DNA of 43,199 nt from Arthrobacter sp. Y81 (GCF_002929335.1 NZ_PJIL01000026.1:1-43199), one strand, 5' to 3'; shown: positions 16,213 through 24,705, counted from the stretch's first letter. Numbers and translations are program-made. The notes: generated by a model from the letters alone, not told the origin.

Positions 16213-17070
16213 ATGGCAGGAACGGCTGAGAGCAGCGTCACCACCCTGACCGGTACAGAGCAGGAGGGTGCAGACGTGGATCTTTCCACCGCGTCCGGTG
16301 CGGAAGATCTCATCATCATCGAAAACAGTGCTTTCGGCATCTATGAAGCCGTATTGGGAGGTGAAATCGTCGCTGGCGTCATTTACAGCAAAGCGGCCAA
16401 TCGAGTCGCACTGCTGGCGACCTCTGTGTTCCCCGAGTTCCGGGGTAAGGGGATCCCTGCAAGGCTCCTCAGCGGCATCTTTGACAGGCTTCGGGCGCAG
16501 GGAGCGACCGTCACTATCACCTGCCCGTTCGCCGCAGAATTCGTTATTGCCCATCCCGAGTATGCCGATGTTCTTGATTTGGCCGTCCCGGGCAATAGCG
16601 GCGTGAGGCACGGGCTGAACTTACGCCCGATTTCACATCCAACACACGTGAAGACCGCTTGTATGAGATGTATCGAGGAGAGGAACATTATGACAACCGT
16701 CGAGCTCACGGACGACAATTTCGAGACCACTATTAAGGACAACGACATCGTCCTCGTTGATTTTTGGGCCACGTGGTGTGGCCCTTGCCAGCAGTTCGCC
16801 CCGATCTTTGAACGATCCGCAGAGGATAATCCTGACATCGTTCACGGCAAGCTCGACACCGAGGCCGCGGAACGCATTGCGGCGGCCGCGGGGATCACGG
16901 CGATTCCGACTCTGATGGCGTTTCGTGAGGGGGTCCTCGTTTTCAGCCAGGCGGGCGCTCTTCCCGCCACGGCTCTCGCGCAGGTCGTAGAGTCCGTCAA
17001 GAGCCTCGACATGCGCGAGGTTCGCAAAGACGTAGCCGCTCAGAACGATAAGTCCGCGCCGGAGAATTGA
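16213..17070 (+). CDS. COG2388-type GNAT acetyltransferase running in frame into thioredoxin
   Basis: ATG 16213 has an AGGAGCC leader and begins a COG2388 acetyltransferase with motif A (FPEFRGKGIPARLLSGIFDR) and signature (TCPFAAEFVIAHPEYADVLD). Its paralogues end about ten residues after that point, but here no stop occurs. The frame passes through ~30 residues of non-domain sequence into the thioredoxin at 16690, giving a 285-residue GNAT-thioredoxin polypeptide. Either the natural stop has been lost or this is a genuine fusion. The strong internal ribosome-binding site before 16690 suggests thioredoxin is also, or mainly, made alone. Confidence 0.7.
   Translation: MAGTAESSVTTLTGTEQEGADVDLSTASGAEDLIIIENSAFGIYEAVLGGEIVAGVIYSKAANRVALLATSVFPEFRGKGIPARLLSGIFDRLRAQGATVTITCPFAAEFVIAHPEYADVLDLAVPGNSGVRHGLNLRPISHPTHVKTACMRCIEERNIMTTVELTDDNFETTIKDNDIVLVDFWATWCGPCQQFAPIFERSAEDNPDIVHGKLDTEAAERIAAAAGITAIPTLMAFREGVLVFSQAGALPATALAQVVESVKSLDMREVRKDVAAQNDKSAPEN
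16690..17070 (+). CDS. trxA: Thioredoxin
   Basis: A 126-residue thioredoxin with the intact active site WCGPC (Cys30, Cys33) in VLVDFWATWCGPCQQFAPIF and the cis-proline region ITAIPTLMAF. It would reduce disulfides in the cytoplasm, including those of the MsrA/MsrB-type enzymes encoded nearby. ATG 16690 is chosen for GAGGAGAGG about 7 bases upstream, although the frame is open from the preceding acetyltransferase. The AhpD-like gene follows directly, and AhpD-type proteins often pair with thioredoxin-like reductants. Confidence 0.9.
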   Translation: MTTVELTDDNFETTIKDNDIVLVDFWATWCGPCQQFAPIFERSAEDNPDIVHGKLDTEAAERIAAAAGITAIPTLMAFREGVLVFSQAGALPATALAQVVESVKSLDMREVRKDVAAQNDKSAPEN

Positions 17071-17176
17071 TGTACTCGGGTAGGGACGCGCTGCCCGATC
17101 TGGACGAGGCTATCCGGAAGCGTGGAAGGCGGCGGCCTATGCGACCGAGGTCTCGGGCGAAGCCCTCCCGCAGGGG

Positions 17177-17956
17177 TTGGCTCGTACGGAAAGCGAACTC
17201 ATCAAGCTGTGCGTGTCACAGCCCAACGGATGCCTGTTCTGCCTCGATCTACATTTATGGCACGGGCGGCAGCTGGCGGCACGCAGGAGCTCGATCTGGG
17301 ACCGGGGGTTGCGGGACGCGTCTCCCTTCGGCGAGTGGGAAGCAGCCGTGCTGGCGATCGCAGAAGCCGCAACACAGTCGCCCCTGAATGGGAACAGCAA
17401 AGCCGACCTCGTAGCCGCCCGCAGCTTGCTCGGTGACCTGACGTTCATGGCGGCGGAGTGGGTTGCTGCAACGACCAACGCGTTCAACGGAATCTCGATC
17501 CTGAGTGAGCACCAGGTACGCCCTCGTGACGCGGGAAGGGAAGCTGCTCTGACGATCATCCGTGACGTTGCACCATGCCTGCGGGCGGGGTTGCGGCTTC
17601 GTGTGGCTCCGTTGAGTCCGTGCTCGTACGGCTTGATTTTGCATACTGCCGTCGCGCGGAATATGGGTCTGAACGCGGCCAAGGCCGCTCACCTTGCGAG
17701 CTGGCGAGAGAGCACCATGTTCGCTGAAGGCGAGGGTGCGGCTCTCGCATACACGGAGGCGCTCACGGCATTTGACGTGTCCGCTTTCGCTGAACATCAC
17801 GAGCGATTGGCCCGATTTTTTGATGAGAAGTTTATCGCTGAATTCGCTGCTGTGGTTATCAATATGAATGTCTGGACTAGGTTGAAACTTGCCCAGGTGG
17901 CTGTGCCGGTGCTGGACACAGTGGCGCCGAACGACGTTGGCCGGGTCGGACGGTGA
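17177..17956 (+). CDS. Tandem AhpD/carboxymuconolactone decarboxylase-like protein, N-terminus frameshifted
   Basis: Two CMD/AhpD domains in one chain. The first has the redox pair in NGCLFCLDLH. The second retains only one Cys (PCSYGLILH). AhpD-like proteins act as alkylhydroperoxidase partners or peroxidases. From 17067 an ATGATG start with sensible sequence (MYSGRDALPDLDE) is out of frame with the domain; YPEAWKAAAYATEV leads correctly into it after a shift near 17115. As it stands, translation could begin at TTG 17177 behind CAGGGG. The last four bases overlap the next gene (GTGA). Confidence 0.72.
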   Translation: MARTESELIKLCVSQPNGCLFCLDLHLWHGRQLAARRSSIWDRGLRDASPFGEWEAAVLAIAEAATQSPLNGNSKADLVAARSLLGDLTFMAAEWVAATTNAFNGISILSEHQVRPRDAGREAALTIIRDVAPCLRAGLRLRVAPLSPCSYGLILHTAVARNMGLNAAKAAHLASWRESTMFAEGEGAALAYTEALTAFDVSAFAEHHERLARFFDEKFIAEFAAVVINMNVWTRLKLAQVAVPVLDTVAPNDVGRVGR

Positions 17957-18615
17957 CCGATCTTAACGGTTCGCGGAAGGGCGGCGTATCCTCGGCATCG
18001 CTAACGGATGCGCTCGGCCGCGTCTCGACACATAGGGCGCATGTTCTCGATCTGGTATCGCCCACACCGGGGCGCGTATTGTGCGGGAGGGCTGTCACCA
18101 TCCGGTTTGTTCCGTTTCGGCAGGATGTTTTTGACGCACAGGTGAACAGTTTCGCACGCCTCTTCTATGAGGCGGTTCCCGCTGATCCTGAGGAAATAGT
18201 GTTGGTGCTGGACAGCGGCGGCCAGCCGGATATCTCCGTGGGTGGTGGGACGAAGTTTTCGCGGCTACAGAATCGGAAACTTGCGGGGCTTCTCACAGAC
18301 GGCCGGCTTCGGGATTTTGGTGAGCTCGAACGGTATGAGCCTGTTTTCTACTGCAGCGGCGAGACCGTGAAGGCGGGAACGGCTGATCTGATGCCCATCG
18401 CTGCGAACGTCCCCGTAGTTGTTGGGGGTGTGACTGTTCTCCCTGGCGATTTCGTGTATGCCGACGCCGCGGCGGCGGTGATTATTCCATCCGGGCTTGT
18501 TGACGAAGTATTTAAGCTCGCCGCAAGGATTGAGCTTGAGGACATTGCTTTTCTGACAAGTATCCGCGCCGAAGACCCCGACGAGATACGTGTTCGCGGA
18601 AGTCTGGAGACCTGA
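17953..18615 (+). CDS. RraA-family protein
   Basis: 220 residues of the RraA/HMG-aldolase-like fold. Characteristic parts are the N-terminal SLTDALGR, the central VLVLDSGGQPDISVGGG (the usual G-G-x-x-A loop appears as GGTKFSRLQ, so the metal or ligand site is altered), and the C-terminal GDFVYADAAAAVIIP. Members are RNase E regulators or 4-hydroxy-4-methyl-2-oxoglutarate-type aldolases. GTG 17953 overlaps the preceding stop by four bases, so it is translationally coupled to the AhpD-like gene. It ends the row that starts at site D. Confidence 0.82.
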   Translation: MTDLNGSRKGGVSSASLTDALGRVSTHRAHVLDLVSPTPGRVLCGRAVTIRFVPFRQDVFDAQVNSFARLFYEAVPADPEEIVLVLDSGGQPDISVGGGTKFSRLQNRKLAGLLTDGRLRDFGELERYEPVFYCSGETVKAGTADLMPIAANVPVVVGGVTVLPGDFVYADAAAAVIIPSGLVDEVFKLAARIELEDIAFLTSIRAEDPDEIRVRGSLET

Positions 18616-18806
18616 GTTGTGCCCCCGTGTTCCGGTGGAGATCAGATAGCCAGAGCGAAACGAGCGTCCTTCTGATATCGCATCGAAGTGTCCCTGGCGC
18701 GGTTCGAACGTTGACTCAGGCTGCTCGTAGGTAGGGGGTAGGTACTTTGGGAGAGATGTGGGGCTGTGAGGTCGTCAATGGGGGCGCTCGAGAGTCCCTG
18801 ACGCGG

Positions 18807-19827
18807 TTAGGTTCTGCTGATTGCGAAGAGTCCGGCCGTGCCGACCGCGTAGAGAATAAGGACGAGCAGCGAGTCGATTCCCATGCCGAGGACTTTCCGG
18901 CGGGGGCGAAACGCGATCCCCAGCAGGTAAACGAGGGTGAGCAGGATGGCGAGTGCGGTGAGGTAGATATCGGTAGCCTCTGCTGAGGGCAAGACAGCCT
19001 TCCCTGAGATGACGGTCGCGAGGAGGAACAGCACGGGCAGTCTTGACTGCGGCGAGCCCCGTCGAGATCTCGGGAAGGGACGTGGCAAGAGCCGCCAGTA
19101 CCGTGGCTCCGAAGAGGATGCCGGAAAGGCCATACTGGTCGGCCATGGCGCTTCCGCTGCGTTCGAGCGCGATGCCGGCTACGAAGGTGAGGAGTGCGGC
19201 GGCGATGAAGATCGCGGCTGCCTTGGCAGTGCTGGTGCCGGTTGAGGTTGCGATCTCATCCTGCATCGCACGGCTGTGTCCCATCGGTTCAGGTTGGGAT
19301 CCGGGCGCGTGGCCGTCGTCGTACCACGACATGCCTCTCCCGGCGCGATTGACCAGCAGGAGGCAATGACCCAGATCGCTGCGATGAGAGCGGTGTCTGG
19401 GGTGAGGCGGAAGAATATGAGGTCCGCTGGCATCTGGCTGCCGGCGATGACGACGGACAGGATCGCGATGACGAGCGCTGCTTCGACGATGAGCGATAGC
19501 GACCCGGCTCGGTAGGTCAGCGATTTAGCGCCGCGTACCCCGACCAGGTCAAGAAATGCCAGTACTGCGGTCTGGATGGCGATGCCGCCGAGGATGTTAC
19601 CGACAGCGATCGAGAGATCACCTTGGATCGCGGAGCTGACGGTTATTGCCAGCTCGGGAAGGTTTGTGGTGATGGCGAGAAGGATCAGGCCGCCAAATGC
19701 CGCACCGAGATGTAAACGTTCGGCCAGAACGTCGGTGTAGCGACTGAGTTGAATGCCGGCGACCCAGATCGCGCCGACGGCGGCGAGGAAGATCAGTACA
19801 AGGAGCCAGAACGGAAACAACAACATC
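18807..19827 (-). pseudogene. Cation/Ca2+ antiporter (CaCA family), two frameshifts
   Basis: A membrane Na+/Ca2+-exchanger-type protein of about 340 residues, now in three frames. The first alpha repeat (LAITTNLPELAITVSSAIQG) reads from ATG 19827. The second (LAALATSLPEISTGLAAVK) reads in a second frame from near 19330. The last three hydrophobic helices and the end LILYAVGTAGLFAISRT read in a third frame to 18807. Both ion-binding repeats are preserved, so decay is recent or the breaks are sequencing errors. Starts 7 bp after the thioredoxin reductase remnant. Confidence 0.8.
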
Positions 19828-19834
19828 GGCCCCT

Positions 19835-20294
19835 TTACTCCGCCAAGGGCAGCGGAAGCTGACCGGGCGCACAGTAGCAAAGGACACAGTGCTCAGCGAA
19901 AACCTGGCACAGTTCCTGCTCGCCGAGTCCCGCGGAGAATTCGCGTGCGAGTTTGCGGTACGCAGAGCCAGTGGCAAAGATCACCGAGAGAGCTTTGTGC
20001 ACATCACCGTCGCCAATGGTGACGTGCTTGAGATCGCCTTCAAGTTGAAGGTCCACGACGTCGTCCAGAACAACCTCGGTGCCAAACCTTTCGGCTTTGG
20101 CTTGATTTTGAACATGAGAGGCCCAGGACGCCGTCCCGAAACCCGGGAAAATTCTCGACCTCAGTCGTCTTGACCAGCTCGCCGCCGGCTTCGACTGAGC
20201 TTGCGATGAGTAGCGGATCGAGGTTGGCGCGGCCGGCGTAAATCCCGGCTGTGTACCCGGCGGGACCGGAGCCGATGATGATGGTCTGGCGCAC
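19835..20294 (-). pseudogene. trxB: Thioredoxin reductase, truncated and frameshifted
   Basis: GTG 20294, behind GAAGGAG, opens the FAD-binding start IIIGSGPAGYTAGIYAGRAN and continues to TTEVENFPGF. The frame shifts near 20140, after which AERFGTEVVLDDVVDLQLEG and VIFATGSAYRKL follow. The redox-active CAxC centre and the NADPH domain are missing: the sequence diverges right after FATGSAYRKL and stops at 19835. It cannot be active. Confidence 0.8.
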
Positions 20295-20318
20295 CTGGAA
20301 CTCCTTCTACTGATGGGT

Positions 20319-20594
20319 TTAGATGCGGTTGTGCTCGACGGGGTCCGCAACCCGCAACCAGCGGAGCCCTCGCATGTTGAGAGATTTCTGTCCGGCGTGT
20401 TCGACGACGACGAGGAGGACGTTGTCGCAGTTGCGACAGCGCGCGACGAAGCCCATGGGCTGGCCATACACCATCGCTTGTCCCAACGCGGCGATGTCGG
20501 CGCAGGACCGGCATTGGCCCTGGGCCGTTGTCGGTTCGAAGGCGAAAAGATCGGTGGTCGGTCCAGCGAGGACATTGCCGTCAAGGTGGTCCAT
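20319..20594 (-). CDS. DUF6510-family zinc-ribbon protein
   Basis: A 91-residue protein starting MDHLDGNVLAGPTTDLFAFE. Two CxxC pairs (QCRSCAD and ARCRNCDN) form a zinc ribbon. This family typically sits beside a sulfite-oxidase-like enzyme and its flavin reductase in actinobacteria, as here; its role is unknown. The ATG overlaps the preceding stop (TGATG) and GGAGGA stands 4 bases upstream. Confidence 0.85.
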   Translation of the reverse strand: MDHLDGNVLAGPTTDLFAFEPTTAQGQCRSCADIAALGQAMVYGQPMGFVARCRNCDNVLLVVVEHAGQKSLNMRGLRWLRVADPVEHNRI

Positions 20595-21319
20595 CAGGTT
20601 CCTCCGAATCGCTCGGTGCGGATGGCATCGGGTGCGTGCCCGAGGCTGATGAGGGCACGGGAGACGGCTTCGACGAATCCAGTGGGGCCGCAAATATAGG
20701 TCAGCGGGGCCTTTTCCGGGGGAAGTGTCTCCCTTTGCAAGTCCTCAACCGTCAGCCGCCCGGCTGAGCGAGACCAACCCGGCGGCACAGCACCGGTGTA
20801 ATGCCACGTCGTTCGAACGGTTGCTGTGGGTTGGGAGAGCTCGTCGCGGAAGAACGCGTCCTCCGGCGTCCGCAGCGAATAGAGAAGCTGCATAGGCACG
20901 GTGCTGCCGACGCTGGCGTGAGCGCGGGTCATCGCGACGAACGGCACGACACCGGAGCCGCCAGCGATCAGTTGGACCGGTTGGGTCTGTTCCGGCCGCC
21001 ACACGAACCATCCACCCAGTGGGCCCCGGAGCTCGACCGTGTCACCGAGTTCGAGGTCGTCGACGAGGAATGGAGAGACTTCACCGTCTGGCAACCGGTC
21101 GATGGCTAGTTCGATCTCCTCGCCTGGGCCAGCACTGGCGATGGAGTATGAGCGGACAGCCTGATACCCGTCCGGCGCGGTGAGCCTAACATCGACGTGC
21201 TGCCCCGCATCGTTACCTGGCCATCCGGGCACTGTTAAGGTGGTGCTGCGCGCAGCGGCGGTCAGTGGGTGTGCACTCGTCAGACTGCCGGTGAGCCAGC
21301 CGACGGCCTGGCTGGTCAC
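20594..21319 (-). CDS. Ferredoxin reductase-type FAD/NAD(P)-binding oxidoreductase
   Basis: 241 residues. The FAD-binding beta barrel carries RSYSIASA, and the NAD(P) domain has IAGGSGVVPFVAM and YICGPTGFVEAV. It lacks an iron-sulfur domain. Because it is coupled (GTGA overlap) to the molybdenum enzyme gene, it probably feeds electrons to that enzyme, taking the place of the membrane haem protein MsrQ/YedZ. That partnership is inference from gene order. Confidence 0.9.
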   Translation of the reverse strand: MTSQAVGWLTGSLTSAHPLTAAARSTTLTVPGWPGNDAGQHVDVRLTAPDGYQAVRSYSIASAGPGEEIELAIDRLPDGEVSPFLVDDLELGDTVELRGPLGGWFVWRPEQTQPVQLIAGGSGVVPFVAMTRAHASVGSTVPMQLLYSLRTPEDAFFRDELSQPTATVRTTWHYTGAVPPGWSRSAGRLTVEDLQRETLPPEKAPLTYICGPTGFVEAVSRALISLGHAPDAIRTERFGGT

Positions 21320-21897
21320 GAGTAGCGCTCTTCACGCCAAGGGTCTCCGTGCAGGTTGTAGCCGTATTCTTCCCAGAAGCCTGGGTTGTCCTCGCTCTGC
21401 ATGACAAGTCCCCGCACCCATTTGGCGCTCTTCCAAAAATAGAGATGAGGCACCAGGAGGCGTGCCGGGCCGCCATGTTCGGGGTCAAGCTCGCTGCCTC
21501 CGTACTCGTAGGCAATCCAGGCCTTTCCGTCGAGAAGTTCCTGACGTGGGAGGTTCGTGGTGTAACCGCCGTAGGAGTGCGCCATCACGAAATCGAAACC
21601 CGTTTCGACCTCAGAGAACAAGGTGTCCAGTGACACGCCCCGCCATCGGGTGCCGAACTTTGACCAGCTGGTCACGCAATGGATATCGACGGTAATGTCC
21701 TCGGACGGGAGGGCGAGGAATTTGTCCCAATTCCACCGATGGGTCTGTCCTGTTTCGGTTTGGATGAAGAACTCCCAGTCCTCCGTATCGATCGACGGGG
21801 TCGGGCCTGCCGACAGCACGGGGAACGACGCCGTCAGGTGTTGCCCAGGTGGGAGCGCAGGGTTGTCGTCGCCGCGGCGACCTCCGAAAACTGCCAT
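21316..21897 (-). CDS. Sulfite oxidase-like molybdopterin oxidoreductase (MsrP/YedY-like)
   Basis: 193 residues of the sulfite-oxidase fold. VDIHCVTSWSKFG provides the molybdenum-ligand Cys74, and GGYTTNLPRQELLDGKAWIA and PARLLVPHLYFWKSAKWVRG complete the cofactor pocket. ATG 21897 is chosen for GAAAGGAG just upstream. There is no Tat signal, so the protein is cytoplasmic, unlike E. coli MsrP. With MsrA and MsrB upstream it most likely acts in oxidised-sulfur reduction, but the substrate is not shown by sequence. Confidence 0.9.
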   Translation of the reverse strand: MAVFGGRRGDDNPALPPGQHLTASFPVLSAGPTPSIDTEDWEFFIQTETGQTHRWNWDKFLALPSEDITVDIHCVTSWSKFGTRWRGVSLDTLFSEVETGFDFVMAHSYGGYTTNLPRQELLDGKAWIAYEYGGSELDPEHGGPARLLVPHLYFWKSAKWVRGLVMQSEDNPGFWEEYGYNLHGDPWREERYS

Positions 21898-21948
21898 CTT
21901 TTCTCCTTTCAGCGGGGTCAGCAAGAAATTTCGTAGGCCTCTGGCCGA

Positions 21949-22470
21949 CTACCGGGTTAGCGCGGTCTGGTCCTCGCAGTGCGGGAGCTTCCAACCAGGG
22001 CGGACGTAGTGGCAGGTGTAGCCGTCGGGGTACTTCTGCAGGTAGTCCTGGTGCTCCTCTTCTGCCTCCCAGAAATCTCCGGTCGGTTCCACCTCGGTGA
22101 CGACTTTCCCTGGCCAAAGCCCGGACGCGTCGACGTCCTTGATGGTGTCCAGCGCGACCTGCTTCTGCTCGTCACTGGTGTAGAAGATCGCTGACCGGTA
22201 GCTGCGGCCGATGTCGTTGCCCTGCCTGTCCAGGGTCGAGGGATTGTGGATCTGGAAGAAGAACTCGAGCAGATCCCGAAACGAGATGATGTCGGGGTCG
22301 AAAACGATCTCCACGCTTTCAGCATGATCGCCGTGGTTTCGGTAAGTGGCGTTCGGTGTGTTGCCACCGGAATAGCCGGCAACGGTGGAGATCACGCCCG
22401 GCTTCTTTCGGAGCAGCTCCTGCGCGCCCCAGAAACAGCCGCTGGCCAGAATGGCTCGGTCGCGGCTCAT
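21949..22470 (-). CDS. msrA: Peptide methionine-S-sulfoxide reductase MsrA
   Basis: 173 residues, the usual length. The catalytic motif GCFWG contains Cys12, and VAGYSGGNTPNATYRNHGDH and the QKYPDGYTCHY resolving region are typical. It reduces the S-epimer of methionine sulfoxide using thioredoxin. The start overlaps the msrB stop (ATGA). Confidence 0.95.
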   Translation of the reverse strand: MSRDRAILASGCFWGAQELLRKKPGVISTVAGYSGGNTPNATYRNHGDHAESVEIVFDPDIISFRDLLEFFFQIHNPSTLDRQGNDIGRSYRSAIFYTSDEQKQVALDTIKDVDASGLWPGKVVTEVEPTGDFWEAEEEHQDYLQKYPDGYTCHYVRPGWKLPHCEDQTALTR

Positions 22471-22928
22471 GATGCTGCCTCCGTGGTGAAGAGACTGCGG
22501 AACTGCCCATAACCGGCGGTCTCGAGCTGGTCCAGGGGGACGAACCGCAATGCTGCCGAGTTGATGCAGAAGCGGAGGCCACCTTCCGCGGTTGGTCCGT
22601 CATCGAACAGGTGGCCGAGGTGGCTGTCGCCGTGCTTGGAGCGCACTTCGGTGCGGACCATGCCGTAGCTGCGGTCTTCGTTCAGCACAACGTTGCCAGG
22701 GTCGATGGGGACGGTGAAGCTGGGCCATCCGGTGTGGCTGTCGAATTTGTTGATCGACGCAAAGAGGGGCTCGCCGGAGACGATGTCGACGTACAGACCG
22801 GCATCGTGGTTGTTCCAGTACTCGTTGCGGAACGCGGGTTCGGTGGCCGCCTGTTGGGTGACCTCGTACTGATCTGGGGTGAGTTTCGCAACCTTCTCGG
22901 GATCTTTGCGGTACTCGGTGGCGGCCAT
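22467..22928 (-). CDS. msrB: Peptide methionine-R-sulfoxide reductase MsrB
   Basis: 153 residues from ATG 22928, behind GAAGGG. Catalytic Cys121 is in RFCINSAALRF, and the fold is marked by INKFDSHTGWPSF and HLGHLFDDGP. The two zinc-binding CxxC pairs of many MsrB proteins are absent. It reduces the R-epimer, complementing MsrA. An upstream start at 22985 is possible but has no better leader. Confidence 0.95.
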   Translation of the reverse strand: MAATEYRKDPEKVAKLTPDQYEVTQQAATEPAFRNEYWNNHDAGLYVDIVSGEPLFASINKFDSHTGWPSFTVPIDPGNVVLNEDRSYGMVRTEVRSKHGDSHLGHLFDDGPTAEGGLRFCINSAALRFVPLDQLETAGYGQFRSLFTTEAAS

Positions 22929-23028
22929 GTGGACCCTTCTTTCTCTGGGGTGGTTACTAGATCGTGGATCGCGTGCCCGGGTCAAAGACGCGTCTGGTCT
23001 CTGGCGTGAAGGGCGCTAATGGTGAGCC

Positions 23029-23382
23029 TCACCCCGGGCTTGAGGTGAGCTGGGGGGCGTATCGTCCTTCGGACGTGGCTCCGCGAATGAGTTCGGTGAA
23101 CCGGACGCCGACGACATCACCATCGGCATTTGTAATCCAAAAGACGTCGTAGGTAGCGCGATAGGTCGGTGGCCAGAAGGACCAGAACTGCCCCTGATCG
23201 TCTACTCCCCACCTTCCGGATGTAGGGCTCCCGTTCTCGGTGTAGGTGGTGCGACCGTCACGAGTGAATACCTGCGTTGCCTCGTCGGTGTAGGTGAATG
23301 GTGCTCTTGTCAGGGCCTCCGCTATGTCGCCTGCGTCAATGCGGTCACCGTTCTTGACGGTAGGTCCCTCAGCTATGGACAT
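23029..23382 (-). CDS. Hypothetical protein, DUF995-like look
   Basis: 117 residues, soluble. The order of motifs (VFTRDGRTTYTENGSPTSGR, WGVDDQGQFWSFWPPTYRA, then a strand with FWITNADGDVVGVRF) resembles small single-domain beta proteins such as DUF995, but I cannot confirm the family. GAAGGGAG precedes the ATG. It is first in the minus-strand row that contains msrB and msrA, about 100 bp before msrB. Confidence 0.65.
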   Translation of the reverse strand: MSIAEGPTVKNGDRIDAGDIAEALTRAPFTYTDEATQVFTRDGRTTYTENGSPTSGRWGVDDQGQFWSFWPPTYRATYDVFWITNADGDVVGVRFTELIRGATSEGRYAPQLTSSPG

Positions 23383-23411
23383 GGCTTGCTCCCTTCGAAT
23401 GGTGTGTCGCT

Positions 23412-23425
23412 CTGGACGCGTCCAG
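23412..23425. promoter_or_regulatory. Palindrome CTGGACGCGTCCAG upstream of the Msr row
   Basis: A perfect 14-bp palindrome 30 bp before the start of the first gene of the row, in the only non-coding gap between it and the ferritin-like gene. A repressor or activator site is plausible from position. Confidence 0.4.
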
Positions 23426-23510
23426 GCGACTCGGTTGCCGGTGATCAGCAGTTGCGTCGCTCACTCGATGAGCTTTCACGTCAGCACTGCTGATTGGCGA
23501 TGGCACGTAA

Positions 23511-24431
23511 TTAGTCCGCGGTCGGTCCGGTGCCGTGAACGATGTCTCCGTTGAGCCCATCCGGGTAGAAGCCGCCGGCGCTTCCCGCTTGGGCGTCGAG
23601 GTAGACGATGTTGAGGATCTCCGCTGCGCTCCGTCCGAATGCCCGGCCGTATTCGTCGGTGGGAACGAGGTTGGCTGCGTCCTTGGTGCCGAGGTCCTGA
23701 TCATCCTCGGCTGGGCCGCTCACTGCGTTGCGAACCGCGGAGATCTTGTGCACGACGTCGAAAACGGAATCATCCACGAGTCCCTCGTTGAACAGCGTGG
23801 CCCGCACGATCCCGGCGTGGTAGGCCTCGGTTGCCAGCAGGCCTGCTGCTGCGTCCAGGTAGGTCTTGTTGGAGATGAACGGTGCCGCACCCTTGAAGGC
23901 GGTGACTCCCACGTCTTCGAAGAGAAAAGCGGCGAAGAGGAAGTTACGGTCGTTCGCGTAGGCGTCGAAGATCTCTCCGGGCTTTATCAAGCCGGCAGCC
24001 AACGCGGCCGCGGTGAAGCTGTGATCGAGAGAGATCCGTGGGCGCGCAACGGCCGCCTTACCGAGTGCGCCGCGGAGGAACGCGACATGGGCTCGCTCGT
24101 CCATGGCGATCTCACGGGCAATGTTCTTGATCAAGGGACTCCGGAAATCGACTTGCCGGCCGCCGGACACTTGGCCGGGCGTCCCCGTCCCTCCCACCAT
24201 GTCCTCGGGAAGTCCCTGCCCCGTTGCGCCACGAAGGTAGAACTCGGCTTCAAGGTATTCAAGGTTGAGCGCGAAGTTCAGGATCGAAGCATCGCTGGGC
24301 CCGTCCTCGGTTGTGGTATCCGCCGGCGCGTCGGTCGCAGCTTCAGCGACCATGTCGGTCAGCTTGACGCGGTCCTCTGCGGTCTCCGCGCTGGCATTGA
24401 TGGCGTCGCTGATGAAGCGGTTCTTAGACAT
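23511..24431 (-). CDS. Ferritin-like domain protein (desiccation-related type)
   Basis: 306 residues from ATG 24431, behind GGGAG. The helix pair SILNFALNLEYLEAEFYLRG and IAREIAMDERAHVAFLRGAL carries the metal-binding Glu and E-x-x-H residues of the ferritin-like four-helix fold; a second pair follows (NFLFAAFLFEDVGVTAF and AAGLLATEAYHAGIVR). No signal peptide is evident. These proteins are associated with iron handling and desiccation or oxidative stress. It is divergent from the sigma-factor gene at 24874, and the two share an inverted 18-bp motif in the gap. Confidence 0.85.
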   Translation of the reverse strand: MSKNRFISDAINASAETAEDRVKLTDMVAEAATDAPADTTTEDGPSDASILNFALNLEYLEAEFYLRGATGQGLPEDMVGGTGTPGQVSGGRQVDFRSPLIKNIAREIAMDERAHVAFLRGALGKAAVARPRISLDHSFTAAALAAGLIKPGEIFDAYANDRNFLFAAFLFEDVGVTAFKGAAPFISNKTYLDAAAGLLATEAYHAGIVRATLFNEGLVDDSVFDVVHKISAVRNAVSGPAEDDQDLGTKDAANLVPTDEYGRAFGRSAAEILNIVYLDAQAGSAGGFYPDGLNGDIVHGTGPTAD

Positions 24432-24526
24432 CCTGACTCCCGTGCTGTTCGATGACTCCGGTCGCGCCAGAGGCAAACTGCTGGTGCTCGAATCGGCTGT
24501 CGAACACTGTGTCAGTTCTACACCAA

Positions 24527-24544
24527 ACAGGACCCTTTAGTCCA
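24527..24544 (-). promoter_or_regulatory. Shared motif upstream of the ferritin-like gene
   Basis: On the minus strand TGGACTAAAGGGTCCTGT. It matches 15 of 18 bases with TGGACTAAATAGTTCTGT on the plus strand at 24706-24723, upstream of the divergent sigma gene. It may be a common promoter or operator. Confidence 0.4.
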
Positions 24545-24705
24545 TACTTGCATTCCCGAAAGTGCCACTGAGGGATGGCGGCTGAACTCCATGCTCGCAG
24601 GTCAGGCCGAGGAAAACCCGCTTGTGGTCTGAGCAATTGGATGAATGGAGGTCGCACGCTGGGATCAAACGCATGGCTTGCCGGATCGACGTTAGGAGCC
24701 TAGGC

